Of a stretch of 13,645 bases of DNA, positions 1 to 7,120 are shown one piece after another (the first letter of the stretch is position 1; each line of letters opens with the position of its first letter). Both the position numbers and the translations under genes were made by a program. The notes under the pieces were generated by a model. That model ran no database searches. It was not told the DNA's origin and saw only the letters and a list, made by a program, of their open reading frames with translations. This stretch comes from CAZTLI01 sp964614375 (lineage in GTDB: Bacteria; Chloroflexota; Anaerolineae; Aggregatilineales; Phototrophicaceae). The stretch spans positions 1-13,645 of the forward strand of contig CAZTLI010000105.1 of the NCBI GenBank assembly GCA_964614375.1. Reading direction: 5' to 3'.

Positions 1-45
1 AACCCCAATACCCCACTGCCGCCACGTCGCCGGAGGTAAACTACA

Positions 46-1281
46 ATGTCTTATACAGAACTCATGATGAGGCAAATAAGGGGGATGGCTATGATTCGGA
101 GGGGCATTGTCCCAAAGTTAGTGCTATCGACGCGCGTTGTCGAAAAAATGGCAATCGCCGCGCGACAGTTCATTGCGGATGAAACCGGCGAGGCGATGAT
201 TGGCCTCGTTGTCCCTCCTGAATTTGAAGATGGTGTCCCCACAATTTATGTCATGGATACGATTTCGCCCGATGACGATACGGCTGTCCGTCGTACCCAC
301 ACCTTCCAACAGGGCGATGACCTTCAGGACGAGATTATCTGGTGGCTGCAAGAAAATTGGCGCATCCGCCGCGAAAAGCCCCAACCAGACGAACGGATTC
401 CGCTAGATGGCAAGTGGGACGTGCCGCTGCGTTATGTCGGTGACTGGCATAAACAACCCGGCAGCATGATTACACCCAGCGGTGGCGACCTGATGACGGC
501 CTTAAGCTGGCTGGACGATGATGAAAATGGCATGGAGTATTTACTCGTGCCGATTGTGACATTAGGCCATCCGAACACCACCGGAGATTCCAGCGCGCAT
601 GTGAACTATATCACCGTCGATCAAGGAGATGGCACCAATATGCGTGTCGATTGGTGGTATATTCACCGGGATGTGGGCCGTTTTCAGGCCATTAACCCGG
701 TTGTGGTTGCGTCTGAAGAACTGCCCGACTTAACACCCTATCCCTGGCACCTGAGCAAAGATGACCGTTTTAACCATGAAGTCAACCTCTTAAATGATGA
801 TGGCCTCTTCGTAACGCCGATTTTGTGGCAAGCCCATGGCAAACCGCCGATGGAAATGTGCCTGATGATGGCACGTCAAGGGTCGAATAAACTTATGGTC
901 GTGGTGACCGATACCAGCTTTCCCAACTCGGCGCCTAAAGCCTATTTTGTACCCTATAGCGGGTTGCAAGCGGGCGAAGATATGTATGACCTGTTTGGGC
1001 GCTTATGGCCCAGGGCAGAAAAGATAGACGAGCCGCCGGGTTTTAAATGGACTTCTGATAAATATTTAATTCAATATGTACATGCGATTGAAGACCATTT
1101 GGGCATCAAACGTGTACCACCCCGACAGGCAGTCGCTGTTCAGGCAAAAGAAGATGAACTGACTGAAGACGAATTAGATAGAGTTACAACAGTTAATGAA
1201 ATCGCTGAAGTCGCAACTACGGACGATTATAGTGCGTATAGTGACGAAGATGACGACGAACATCAAGAGGATGGTGATTGA
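46..1281 (+). CDS. JAMM/Mov34-type metalloprotease-like protein with C-terminal E2/RWD-like region
   Basis: Seen: 411 residues. ATG at 46 is preceded by GGAGG at 32-36 with 9 nt spacing. The N-terminal half carries a JAMM (JAB/MPN) signature: E46 in ETGEAMIG, then H135-K-Q137-P, and S145-G-G-D148, with the family spacing from the H-x-H position to S-x-x-D. The second zinc-ligand histidine is glutamine (Q137), so metal binding or isopeptidase activity may be altered. Residues about 255-355 show a beta-meander, the segment SFPNSAPKAYF (291-301), W335 and a final helix, which recalls the E2/UBC or RWD fold. The only cysteine in the protein is C272, so no obvious E2 catalytic cysteine exists. Residues 367-411 are a strongly acidic, probably disordered tail. 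Known: JAMM proteins remove or process ubiquitin-like modifiers in the cytosol. Context: the next gene is an E1-like enzyme overlapping by 1 nt, so a joint role is likely. The E2-like assignment is by eye and less certain than the JAMM call. Confidence 0.82.
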   Translation: MSYTELMMRQIRGMAMIRRGIVPKLVLSTRVVEKMAIAARQFIADETGEAMIGLVVPPEFEDGVPTIYVMDTISPDDDTAVRRTHTFQQGDDLQDEIIWWLQENWRIRREKPQPDERIPLDGKWDVPLRYVGDWHKQPGSMITPSGGDLMTALSWLDDDENGMEYLLVPIVTLGHPNTTGDSSAHVNYITVDQGDGTNMRVDWWYIHRDVGRFQAINPVVVASEELPDLTPYPWHLSKDDRFNHEVNLLNDDGLFVTPILWQAHGKPPMEMCLMMARQGSNKLMVVVTDTSFPNSAPKAYFVPYSGLQAGEDMYDLFGRLWPRAEKIDEPPGFKWTSDKYLIQYVHAIEDHLGIKRVPPRQAVAVQAKEDELTEDELDRVTTVNEIAEVATTDDYSAYSDEDDDEHQEDGD

Positions 1282-2216
1282 TGGATTGGCAGCGGGTAGA
1301 ACGCCTCATCGGAACAAATAATCTCGAACTGCTGGCACAAAAGCATGTTGGCATCGTTGGACTAGGGTCTGGCGGTGGATTTGTGGCGCAGGCTTTGGCG
1401 ATGAGCGGCGTCGGTCATTTCGTACTGGTTGATGATGATTCCCTTGAACCGGGGAATGTGGTGCGTCATGTGGCCGACATGCGCGACGTAGGCAAAAACA
1501 AAGCACAGGCCGTTGCCGACCTGATGAAACTGCGTAATCCCAATGTCAGCGTCACGGTCTATGAGGGACGTATCGAAGACCATATTGACGCCCTGGATAA
1601 TCTCGATATGCTGGTGGTGGCCGTCGATAACGAAAATATCAAGTACATCATCAACGAAATTGTGCTGCAACGCGGCTTGACCGCGACCTACGCCGGAGTC
1701 TATGAACGCGGTGAGGGTGGTGATGTCGTCATCATCCGGCCTTACGATGGTCCGTGTTATGCGTGTTGGGCACAGGAACTGCGGGAAGGCATCATCGTCA
1801 GTCGGGGTGACGATGGCGAACTCGATTATGGTATGATTGGCGAAACAGGCACCCTCGAAGCCGAACCCGGTTTATGGATTCATGTCGCAAAAGTCGCCAC
1901 CATTCAGGCCGACCTCACACTCAATGAACTCTTGCGTGGGACAACCGTCAACGAAGAAATGCCCGGTAATACCATCATTCTCGCCAACAATTCGCTAGAA
2001 ATTCTTGAAGGTCAGATCAACGCCCCCCATACCGCTATCTGGGTCAATATTGAACGCGACACCGGGTGCCTTGTCTGCGGTGAACGAATGCGTGCGGCGC
2101 AAAATCTGGCATCTGCCCACGAAGATGGGATATCACTGGACGATATTATGGGCAATATGGGCATTGAGATGGGCATCGAGATGCAAGAAGAAGATACGTC
2201 TGAAGATAATGGATAA
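1281..2216 (+). CDS. ThiF/E1-like ubiquitin-activating-type adenylyltransferase
   Basis: Seen: 311 residues from ATG 1281. A TTG at 1278 would add one residue, but the ATG forms a TGATG overlap with the previous stop and has GAGG at 1267-1270. A Rossmann-type nucleotide loop GIVGLGSGGG is at 24-33. It is followed by acidic D51-D53, N59-x2-R62 (the E1 asparagine/arginine-finger position), K74 and D116. Two CxxC pairs, C159/C162 and C263/C266, form a likely zinc site. These four are the only cysteines, so there is no free cysteine in the loop that carries the catalytic thiol in ThiF/E1 enzymes. Known: the family adenylates the C-terminal glycine of a ubiquitin-like protein or sulfur carrier. 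Inferred: it works with the JAMM/E2-like neighbour on a modifier encoded elsewhere, perhaps only adenylating it or passing it on without an E1 thioester. The C-terminus is acidic and contains a short GIEM-GIEM repeat. HesA/MoeB-type cofactor activation is an alternative role. Confidence 0.9.
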   Translation: MDWQRVERLIGTNNLELLAQKHVGIVGLGSGGGFVAQALAMSGVGHFVLVDDDSLEPGNVVRHVADMRDVGKNKAQAVADLMKLRNPNVSVTVYEGRIEDHIDALDNLDMLVVAVDNENIKYIINEIVLQRGLTATYAGVYERGEGGDVVIIRPYDGPCYACWAQELREGIIVSRGDDGELDYGMIGETGTLEAEPGLWIHVAKVATIQADLTLNELLRGTTVNEEMPGNTIILANNSLEILEGQINAPHTAIWVNIERDTGCLVCGERMRAAQNLASAHEDGISLDDIMGNMGIEMGIEMQEEDTSEDNG

Positions 2217-2272
2217 TAGACGCTCTCGGTGAGGTGGTATATCCGATAAGTTTTTTATACAAATTTCACGCT

Positions 2273-2301
2273 TTGCACCTTAAAGTATGCTAGGATATAC
2301 A
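2273..2301 (+). promoter_or_regulatory. Sigma-70-type promoter for the 97-aa protein/methyltransferase/Nudix operon
   Basis: TTGCAC (2273-2278) and TATACA (2296-2301) are separated by 17 nt, close to the bacterial consensus. It lies about 60 nt upstream of the start at 2360 and just before a hairpin in the leader. Confidence 0.6.
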
Positions 2302-2313
2302 GTAATAAATCAA

Positions 2314-2346
2314 AGCGACACCTGTTGTGTAGCCGGGTGTGTCGCT
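2314..2346 (+). promoter_or_regulatory. Leader hairpin abutting the Shine-Dalgarno
   Basis: AGCGACAC (2314-2321) pairs perfectly with GTGTCGCT (2339-2346) around a 17-nt loop. The 3' arm ends at the base before GGAGG (2347-2351). No T-run follows, so it is not a terminator. It could stabilise the mRNA or control access of the ribosome to the 2360 start. Confidence 0.4.
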
Positions 2347-2359
2347 GGAGGATGAACGA

Positions 2360-2653
2360 ATGAGTGAAGAGAACAACGTACCAACCAACGACGAACCCAC
2401 AAACAATAACCCGCCAACGCCTGATCCGGCAAATACGTTCGAACCGGATGGCGATGCGATGAATGAGCGTCTTGAACGGTTGGGTGGTGAACCGGCACCG
2501 GTCATAACACCAGAAGAGTTTGCTCGCCTCCAGAAAGCCGGTCAAGTGCATATCGACCAGCGCGGACGAGTGCGGACAGCGCGCCGCAGCGGTGCCGAGG
2601 CTGGTGTCTCGCTGCGTAAACGACGTGCCTGGTATCTTTGTGAAAACACCTGA
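2360..2653 (+). CDS. Small disordered/Arg-rich protein of unknown function, coupled to PIMT-like methyltransferase
   Basis: Seen: 97 residues from ATG 2360, chosen over the TTG at 2339 because GGAGG at 2347-2351 sits 8 nt upstream. Residues 1-33 are rich in Asn, Pro, Thr, Asp and Glu and look disordered. Residues 34-61 (NERLERLGG..., ITPEEFARLQKAG) look helical. Residues 62-97 are basic, with about nine arginines, one aspartate (D66, in HIDQRGR) and a single cysteine (C94). I do not recognise a family. The end overlaps the likely GTG start of the PIMT-like methyltransferase by 14 nt in another frame, which suggests translational coupling and perhaps an enzyme-substrate or accessory relationship. 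A precursor-peptide role is possible but speculative. The separate strong ribosome site argues against it being only an N-terminal piece of the methyltransferase lost to a frameshift. Confidence 0.65.
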   Translation: MSEENNVPTNDEPTNNNPPTPDPANTFEPDGDAMNERLERLGGEPAPVITPEEFARLQKAGQVHIDQRGRVRTARRSGAEAGVSLRKRRAWYLCENT

Positions 2654-3812
2654 AACCCTCAATAACGAATTAGCCGACGAGCTAAAAAAGAAGGGCGTGG
2701 TAACGGATGCCGCCATCGAAAGCGCATTCAGAGCTGTACCACGCCATTTGTTTTTACCCGACCTGCCCCCCGAAGAAGCCTACAGTGACCGCGCTATCGC
2801 CACTAAACTGAGCGCGAGTGGTGTCACGATCAGTTCATCCAGCCAACCAACCATGATGGCGCTGATGCTGGAACAGCTTCAATTGAAACCGGGGCACAAC
2901 ACCCTCGAGATCGGCACAGGCACCGGGTATAACGCCGCATTGATGCAGCATATTGTCGGACATAGTGGTTTCATCACCTCATTAGAACTCGATACTGACC
3001 TCAGTCGTCAGGCGGACTTGAATCTGCAACAAGCGGGCTATCCCAATGTAAAAGTCGTACAGGTTGATGGCGCACAGGGTTATGCCCCCCGCGCGGCCTA
3101 TGACCGCATTATTGCGACAGTCGGGGTATGGGACGTACCCCGGCAGTGGTTACATCAACTCAAACCCGATGGTCGTCTGATTGTCCCTATCTGGCTCGAT
3201 GGTGTACAGGTCAGCACCGCATTTGTACGCCAGGCGGACAATACCTATTTGAGTGTTGATAATCGCCCCTGTGCCTTTGTCTATCTGCGTGGCGATGCGT
3301 CCGGGCCAGAATATCGCAAACAGGTGGGCAACACCGATCTTTACATCCTGGCTGATGAGAGCGACAAGATAGATACCGCGGGTTTACATACCCTGCTCTC
3401 TGATGATTATGAGCACTGTTCGCTCGGCTATAAATTAACCACAGCCGATTTCTGGTATGGTTTTCAGATTTATCTGATGCTAAACGAACCAGCAGATTAC
3501 ATTTTTGCGGTGTTTGCCGTCACCGATGGTCAGAAATGCTACGGTATAGAAGGGCGAGGTATCGCCTTGTTCACACCCGGAAGCGCCTCATTCGTGCCTT
3601 ATCATGAAGAAGGTTATGCCCATTGTTTTGGCGCTGCCGATGCCTATCTCATGTTGTACAATCGCGTACAAGCATGGCACGACGCGGGAAAACCGGGTGT
3701 GCCCCAACTGCGTCTACAATTGTTTCCCAAATCACATGGCGAACCCCCAATATCGAATGGTAAAATCTATCCCCGTCGAGACCATTACCTGCGTGTCTGG
3801 TTAGAGTCATGA
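2640..3812 (+). CDS. PIMT-family (protein-L-isoaspartate O-methyltransferase-like) methyltransferase with C-terminal extension
   Basis: Seen: 390 residues from GTG 2640. GTG 2625 and TTG 2520 are in-frame alternatives; none has a clear ribosome site, which fits re-initiation from the overlapping upstream gene. The N-terminal ~210 residues have PIMT hallmarks: AFRAVPRHLFLP (29-40), YSD (48-50), TISSSSQP (63-70), the SAM loop LEIGTGTGYNAAL (89-101), acidic LELD (115-118), VDGAQGY (142-148) and YDRIIATVGV (154-163). The final ~180 residues are an additional domain I do not recognise, not present in ordinary ~210-residue PCMT repair enzymes. Known: the family methylates isoaspartyl or aspartyl carboxylates with SAM. 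Long PIMT relatives with C-terminal domains occur in peptide-natural-product clusters, where they make aspartimides. Inferred: it may act on the 97-residue neighbour, or be a diverged protein-repair enzyme. The stop overlaps the next start by 4 nt (ATGA). Confidence 0.82.
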   Translation: MKTPETLNNELADELKKKGVVTDAAIESAFRAVPRHLFLPDLPPEEAYSDRAIATKLSASGVTISSSSQPTMMALMLEQLQLKPGHNTLEIGTGTGYNAALMQHIVGHSGFITSLELDTDLSRQADLNLQQAGYPNVKVVQVDGAQGYAPRAAYDRIIATVGVWDVPRQWLHQLKPDGRLIVPIWLDGVQVSTAFVRQADNTYLSVDNRPCAFVYLRGDASGPEYRKQVGNTDLYILADESDKIDTAGLHTLLSDDYEHCSLGYKLTTADFWYGFQIYLMLNEPADYIFAVFAVTDGQKCYGIEGRGIALFTPGSASFVPYHEEGYAHCFGAADAYLMLYNRVQAWHDAGKPGVPQLRLQLFPKSHGEPPISNGKIYPRRDHYLRVWLES

Positions 3813-4459
3813 TTACACTTGACTATATTGCAGCAGCCGTGCAACTCAATGACTTCAATCCCATGTCGGCCTTGATGGAGATGGCACCACAACCACGTCC
3901 GATTTTACCTGACCCTGCGCGCGGCCCGACCCGCAAAGCGGGTGTACTCCTCTTAGTCTATCCCGATGCGGATGATATACACATTGTCCTGACCCTGCGT
4001 ACTGAAAACTTGCGCGGTCACAGCGGGCAGATTAGCTTTCCCGGTGGCAGACGCGACGCCACAGATGAGTCCTATACCGCCACGGCCTTGCGCGAAACCT
4101 GTGAAGAACTCGGCATCTGCGACGACGACCTTACTGTTGCAGGTACACTCACACAGATTTATATTCCTCCATCTCACTTTGAAGTGTTTCCTACCGTCGC
4201 GACCATCCCATATCCGCCGAAAATTTCGCCCAATCCCGACGAAGTAGCAGCGGTTTTTACCCTGCCAGTCAGCCAACTCCTCCGCGCCGATACCAAACAC
4301 CGTGAATATCGCACATTCAACGGCGTTCGTGTGGAGATTCCCTATTATCTGGTTCAAGGGCACAAAGTCTGGGGGGCAACCGCCGCCATGCTCAGTGAAT
4401 TCGAGCATCGGCTTCGGGCTGTCATCCCCGTCAATGTCTTGGCAGCAATTGAAAGCTAA
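3809..4459 (+). CDS. Nudix hydrolase, CoA-pyrophosphatase (NudL-like) type
   Basis: Seen: 216 residues, starting at ATG 3809 inside an ATGA overlap with the methyltransferase stop. The family-specific CoA-pyrophosphatase signature LTLRTENLRGHSGQISFPGG spans 61-80 and runs straight into a Nudix box: GG, then D86-E87, then ALRETCEELGI (93-103) with the metal-binding REx2EE core. Length and motif order fit NudL/CoAse proteins of about 190-220 residues. Known: these enzymes cleave CoA or acyl-CoA to 3',5'-ADP and phosphopantetheine derivatives in a Mg/Mn-dependent reaction. Inferred: housekeeping CoA turnover; its overlap with the PIMT gene implies co-transcription but no clear functional link. 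Another nucleoside-diphosphate substrate cannot be excluded. Confidence 0.9.
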   Translation: MITLDYIAAAVQLNDFNPMSALMEMAPQPRPILPDPARGPTRKAGVLLLVYPDADDIHIVLTLRTENLRGHSGQISFPGGRRDATDESYTATALRETCEELGICDDDLTVAGTLTQIYIPPSHFEVFPTVATIPYPPKISPNPDEVAAVFTLPVSQLLRADTKHREYRTFNGVRVEIPYYLVQGHKVWGATAAMLSEFEHRLRAVIPVNVLAAIES

Positions 4460-4535
4460 ATCCCTGTCCAGCTATACACCCGTGTGAATTCGTCGGGTTA
4501 TTCGTTGTATTTGTGTTCAAGCAAAGGGAAGCATC

Positions 4536-5468
4536 ATGGAAGATGGATATGTCCTGGTTATCGGGTCGTCGGGGCTGGATGTCAAAGGGCGTCCCGCTGG
4601 CGAAATTGTCTGGGGAACGCCCAATCTGGGTCGGGTACGCAACACCGTCGGCGGTGTCGCCCGCAATATCGCCGAGAATCTCAGCCGACTGGAAATTGAT
4701 ACGGTTCTGTTATCTGCCGTCGGGGATGATGTTCCCGGTCAACGGGTGCTTAAACGCTGTCAAGATACTGGAATAGACTGTTCGCACGTCGAAACCGTTA
4801 CGGGTGGTCGAACCGGCACATACTTAGCGCTGCTCCATTCGGATGGCGAATTGGTTGTCGCGATAAGTGACTTTGAAATTATCAATCATATTGATTCAGA
4901 TTACCTGCTCGAACATGAATCCCTATTTGCCGACGCACAAATGATTGTCATTGATGCGACCTTGAGCGAAGCGGCGCTGGAAACGACCTTTGAATTGGCA
5001 GTGCGCTATGGTGTTCGTGTCTGTGCTGATCCCACTACACCATCTCTGGCAAAAAAACTCTGTCCCTACATTTCTCAGCTTTATCTCGTGGTACCGAATT
5101 CGACCGAAACAATGGCCCTGTGTGGATTACAAGCTGCCGCCCATGACCGCGACTCCGCTATAGATGCCGCCCGACAGCTGGTCTCTTTAGGCGCAAAAAT
5201 CGCTGTCGTGACATTGGGTGAGCAAGGTTTAGCCTATGCTCATAGCAATGGCGGTGGTTACATTCGCGCTCGCAAGACCGATGTGATTGATGCCACAGGC
5301 GCGGGTGACGCCTTCTCCGGCGCGGCGATCTTTGGCCTTCTCAATGAAGTCACCGTTGACGAGGCCATGCGACTGGGCATTACTGCCGCATCCTTGACGC
5401 TCGAAAAAAGTGATACCGTGCTCGAAAATTTGAGCCAGGAATTGCTGTACGACGAATTAGTGGTCTAG
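4536..5468 (+). CDS. psuK: PfkB-family carbohydrate kinase, probable pseudouridine kinase
   Basis: Seen: 310 residues from ATG 4536, with AGGGAA at 4525-4530 as a modest ribosome site. It has the first PfkB motif region GGVARNIAENLSRL (39-52), a cytosolic Rossmann-like core, VVPNSTE in the centre and the second PfkB signature DATGAGDAF (252-260) with catalytic base D258. The N-terminus (VLVIGSSGLDVKG) and the segments LLSAVGDD and VAISDFEI resemble Escherichia coli PsuK closely. Known: PsuK phosphorylates pseudouridine to pseudouridine 5'-phosphate, which PsuG then splits. No psuG lies next to it here. The gene follows the Nudix gene after 76 nt, in which I see no convincing promoter or terminator, and is convergent with the glycosylase gene, 9 nt between stops. 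Adenosine, ribose or other sugar kinase activity remains possible. Confidence 0.85.
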   Translation: MEDGYVLVIGSSGLDVKGRPAGEIVWGTPNLGRVRNTVGGVARNIAENLSRLEIDTVLLSAVGDDVPGQRVLKRCQDTGIDCSHVETVTGGRTGTYLALLHSDGELVVAISDFEIINHIDSDYLLEHESLFADAQMIVIDATLSEAALETTFELAVRYGVRVCADPTTPSLAKKLCPYISQLYLVVPNSTETMALCGLQAAAHDRDSAIDAARQLVSLGAKIAVVTLGEQGLAYAHSNGGGYIRARKTDVIDATGAGDAFSGAAIFGLLNEVTVDEAMRLGITAASLTLEKSDTVLENLSQELLYDELVV

Positions 5469-5477
5469 CGCAGCTAT

Positions 5478-6437
5478 TCATACAACCGGATATTGATCCA
5501 GCACCCAGCGCAGCAGCGTGTAATGTGCGGCGATTCCTGCATAGTCGCCATAGGGGGCAAACGAATCCAGCACCTGCTGCGCCGGGATACGTCCCGCACC
5601 TCCATAAAAATAGTGATTGACCGCCGCCTGCAATGCGACATCGTTATGCGGCACAAGCATGGAATGTCCAAATGCTCGCGCCAGGGTCACTGCCGCCGTC
5701 CAATGTCCAACGCCGGGGATACCCATAAGTTGATCATAGGCTTCAGTAGACGATAAATCCCCCAGTCCAATCAGGTCAATATCGCCCTGTTCTACCGCCT
5801 GTGCAATGGCAATCAACCGCTGAATCCGAATATGTGTAATTTTCAGCGGCTTCAAATCATCAATCGTCGCATTGGCAATCTGTGCCGGTGTCGGGAACGC
5901 ATAATGCGGTTGTCCCCCATGCTCAACACTATTCGCCGCCCATTCGACTAGCCAGCGCTGCGCTCTTTGGGCAGTCGTCCACGCGATTTGCTGCTCAATG
6001 ATAGTCTGCATCAATGCTTCAAAGACGGTCTCACTTTGCAGCGGCGGCATCCCCAGTAACGGTTGGATGATCGTCCGCAATTGCGGGTCACATCGCGCAA
6101 ATTCATAAAATGCGGTCTGCGAGCCGTCGATTGCCAGTATCTGCCGCAAATTTTGGAGTGCAGCTTCTGGATTGACAAGGCCACGGTGTGCGGATTGGTG
6201 AACCTCCAGAACCGGATTTTCCGCTGTGCCAGAAGCCGTCACCTTAAGCAGCATCAACCCGGCGCCCGCGCGTACCACACGCCAGTACGCACCAGCTATG
6301 GCAATATCCAGCGTGGGATGTGCATAACGCGACAGCACATTCAACAACAAATCAAAGCGATAGGGAGGGTGTGGGTGGAATGTGGTCAGGCGCATAGGTT
6401 GGTTATAGCATGGTTCAATGGGCGTGCCTATGCCCAT
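5478..6437 (-). CDS. DNA-3-methyladenine glycosylase II (AlkA-like, HhH-GPD)
   Basis: Seen: 319 residues from ATG 6435-6437. I chose this start because GAAGGA lies 8 nt upstream; the ATG at 6446 has no spacing from that site, and a later ATG at 6395 is also possible. Residues 131-290 form an HhH-GPD domain: EQQIAW (148-153), the helix-hairpin-helix LMGIPGVGHWTAA (237-249) and catalytic aspartate D266 in VPHNDVAL. The N-terminal ~125 residues correspond to the AlkA accessory domain but are poorly conserved. No C-terminal Cys cluster is present, so it is not an iron-sulfur EndoIII/MutY type. Known: these enzymes remove alkylated bases such as 3-methyladenine, starting base-excision repair. It is divergent from the first DHp-like gene across about 140 bp. 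Confidence 0.87.
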   Translation of the reverse strand: MGIGTPIEPCYNQPMRLTTFHPHPPYRFDLLLNVLSRYAHPTLDIAIAGAYWRVVRAGAGLMLLKVTASGTAENPVLEVHQSAHRGLVNPEAALQNLRQILAIDGSQTAFYEFARCDPQLRTIIQPLLGMPPLQSETVFEALMQTIIEQQIAWTTAQRAQRWLVEWAANSVEHGGQPHYAFPTPAQIANATIDDLKPLKITHIRIQRLIAIAQAVEQGDIDLIGLGDLSSTEAYDQLMGIPGVGHWTAAVTLARAFGHSMLVPHNDVALQAAVNHYFYGGAGRIPAQQVLDSFAPYGDYAGIAAHYTLLRWVLDQYPVV

Positions 6438-6515
6438 AACAGACATCCTTCACAGCAGCATCAGGCTAAATTATGTAAAATTTATGAAAAGATGTACCAA
6501 AATTGTCGCAACCTA

Positions 6516-6544
6516 TTGGGATTACAGACTTGTAATGCTAAAAT
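6516..6544 (+). promoter_or_regulatory. Sigma-70-type promoter of DHp-like gene 1
   Basis: TTGGGA (6516-6521) and TAAAAT (6539-6544) are 17 nt apart. The predicted start falls about 30 nt before the ATG at 6580. Confidence 0.55.
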
Positions 6545-6579
6545 GGACATATAGTCGGCCCACTGCCTAAGGTCTGCCT

Positions 6580-6945
6580 ATGGAAAGTACAGTTGAATGC
6601 GCGACCTACGTCATCGACCTGACACAAGCCATGCTGGAATATCGGCAGGGGTTGTCCGATGAACAGTATGAGCACATCATCACCATCAATCGACGCGCTG
6701 TGGAATTCATCACCTCCCTTATTCACAATCAATCCATGTCGCTCGATAAATTTGCAAGCTATCTTAATCACGACGCCATGAGTCCACTCACCATCGTGAT
6801 TGGGTATAGTGAAGTGCTGCTGGCTGGCATGTGTGGTGAATTGCCGTCGGACTATCGCGAAGCGATAGAACAAGTGCGGGACTGTGGTCAAATGTTGCGC
6901 GAAGACATTCAAGAGATGCACACCGCATTACGGGAACTGCTGTAA
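6580..6945 (+). CDS. Stand-alone H-box (HisKA/DHp-like) small protein, paralogue 1
   Basis: Seen: 121 residues, with TAAGG at 6568-6572, 7 nt before the ATG. The predicted content is almost wholly helical: helices about 1-22, 27-51, 55-84 and 89-120. H64 lies in the motif YLNHDAMSPLTIVIGYSEVL (61-80), which matches the phospho-acceptor H-box of histidine kinases (SHELRTPL...GYxELL). There is no HATPase domain, sensor domain, membrane segment or receiver. The residues after the histidine (D-A-M-S) differ from the E/DxxT/N phosphatase motif of kinases. Known: DHp folds dimerise and carry phospho-histidine; Spo0B and ChpT use such bundles as phosphotransferases. Inferred: a phosphotransfer protein or a binder of kinase DHp or receiver domains. 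It shares about 54 of 121 residues with paralogue 2 by hand count. Own promoter and terminator. Confidence 0.8.
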   Translation: MESTVECATYVIDLTQAMLEYRQGLSDEQYEHIITINRRAVEFITSLIHNQSMSLDKFASYLNHDAMSPLTIVIGYSEVLLAGMCGELPSDYREAIEQVRDCGQMLREDIQEMHTALRELL

Positions 6946-6971
6946 CATCGCATCATCATTATCGGCCTAAT

Positions 6972-7002
6972 AAAGGGGACGCTGCTGCGTCTCTTTTGTT
7001 TT
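6972..7002 (+). terminator. Rho-independent terminator after DHp-like gene 1
   Basis: An 11-bp stem AAAGGGGACGC (6972-6982) with GCGTCTCTTTT (6987-6997), including two G-T wobbles, a TGCT loop, then TTTTGTTTT. Confidence 0.75.
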
Positions 7003-7079
7003 CCAACTGCCATACAGCGCTTGCCCTACGGCAATGCCACAATATTGTTACAATGTGCCCGCTAATCCCAAAGTTCGCC

Positions 7080-7085
7080 TATAAT
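7080..7085 (+). promoter_or_regulatory. Possible -10 element of DHp-like gene 2
   Basis: A perfect TATAAT lies 36 nt before the ATG at 7121. No good -35 hexamer is found at 16-19 nt, so this may be a weak or activator-dependent promoter. Confidence 0.35.
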
Positions 7086-7120
7086 CAAAAGGGTGACCGG
7101 CATGTATCTGGAAAATATGA

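Noticed and set aside
1..39. Possible end of an upstream gene: the + frame of position 1 reads a Pro/Arg-rich tail and stops at TAA 37-39, over the ribosome site of the JAMM gene
   Set aside because: Only 12 codons are visible and other frames are also open, so it cannot be told from chance; still the first place to look for a ubiquitin-like or E2 gene off the edge.
2155..2190. Short repeat encoding GIEM-GIEM near the E1 C-terminus as a mobile or recombination repeat
   Set aside because: Two copies of four codons in an acidic tail; ordinary low complexity within a coding region.
6396..6446. Alternative glycosylase starts at 6446 or 6395
   Set aside because: The ATG at 6437 is the only one with a well-spaced ribosome site (GAAGGA, 8 nt); a leaderless start at 6395 remains possible.
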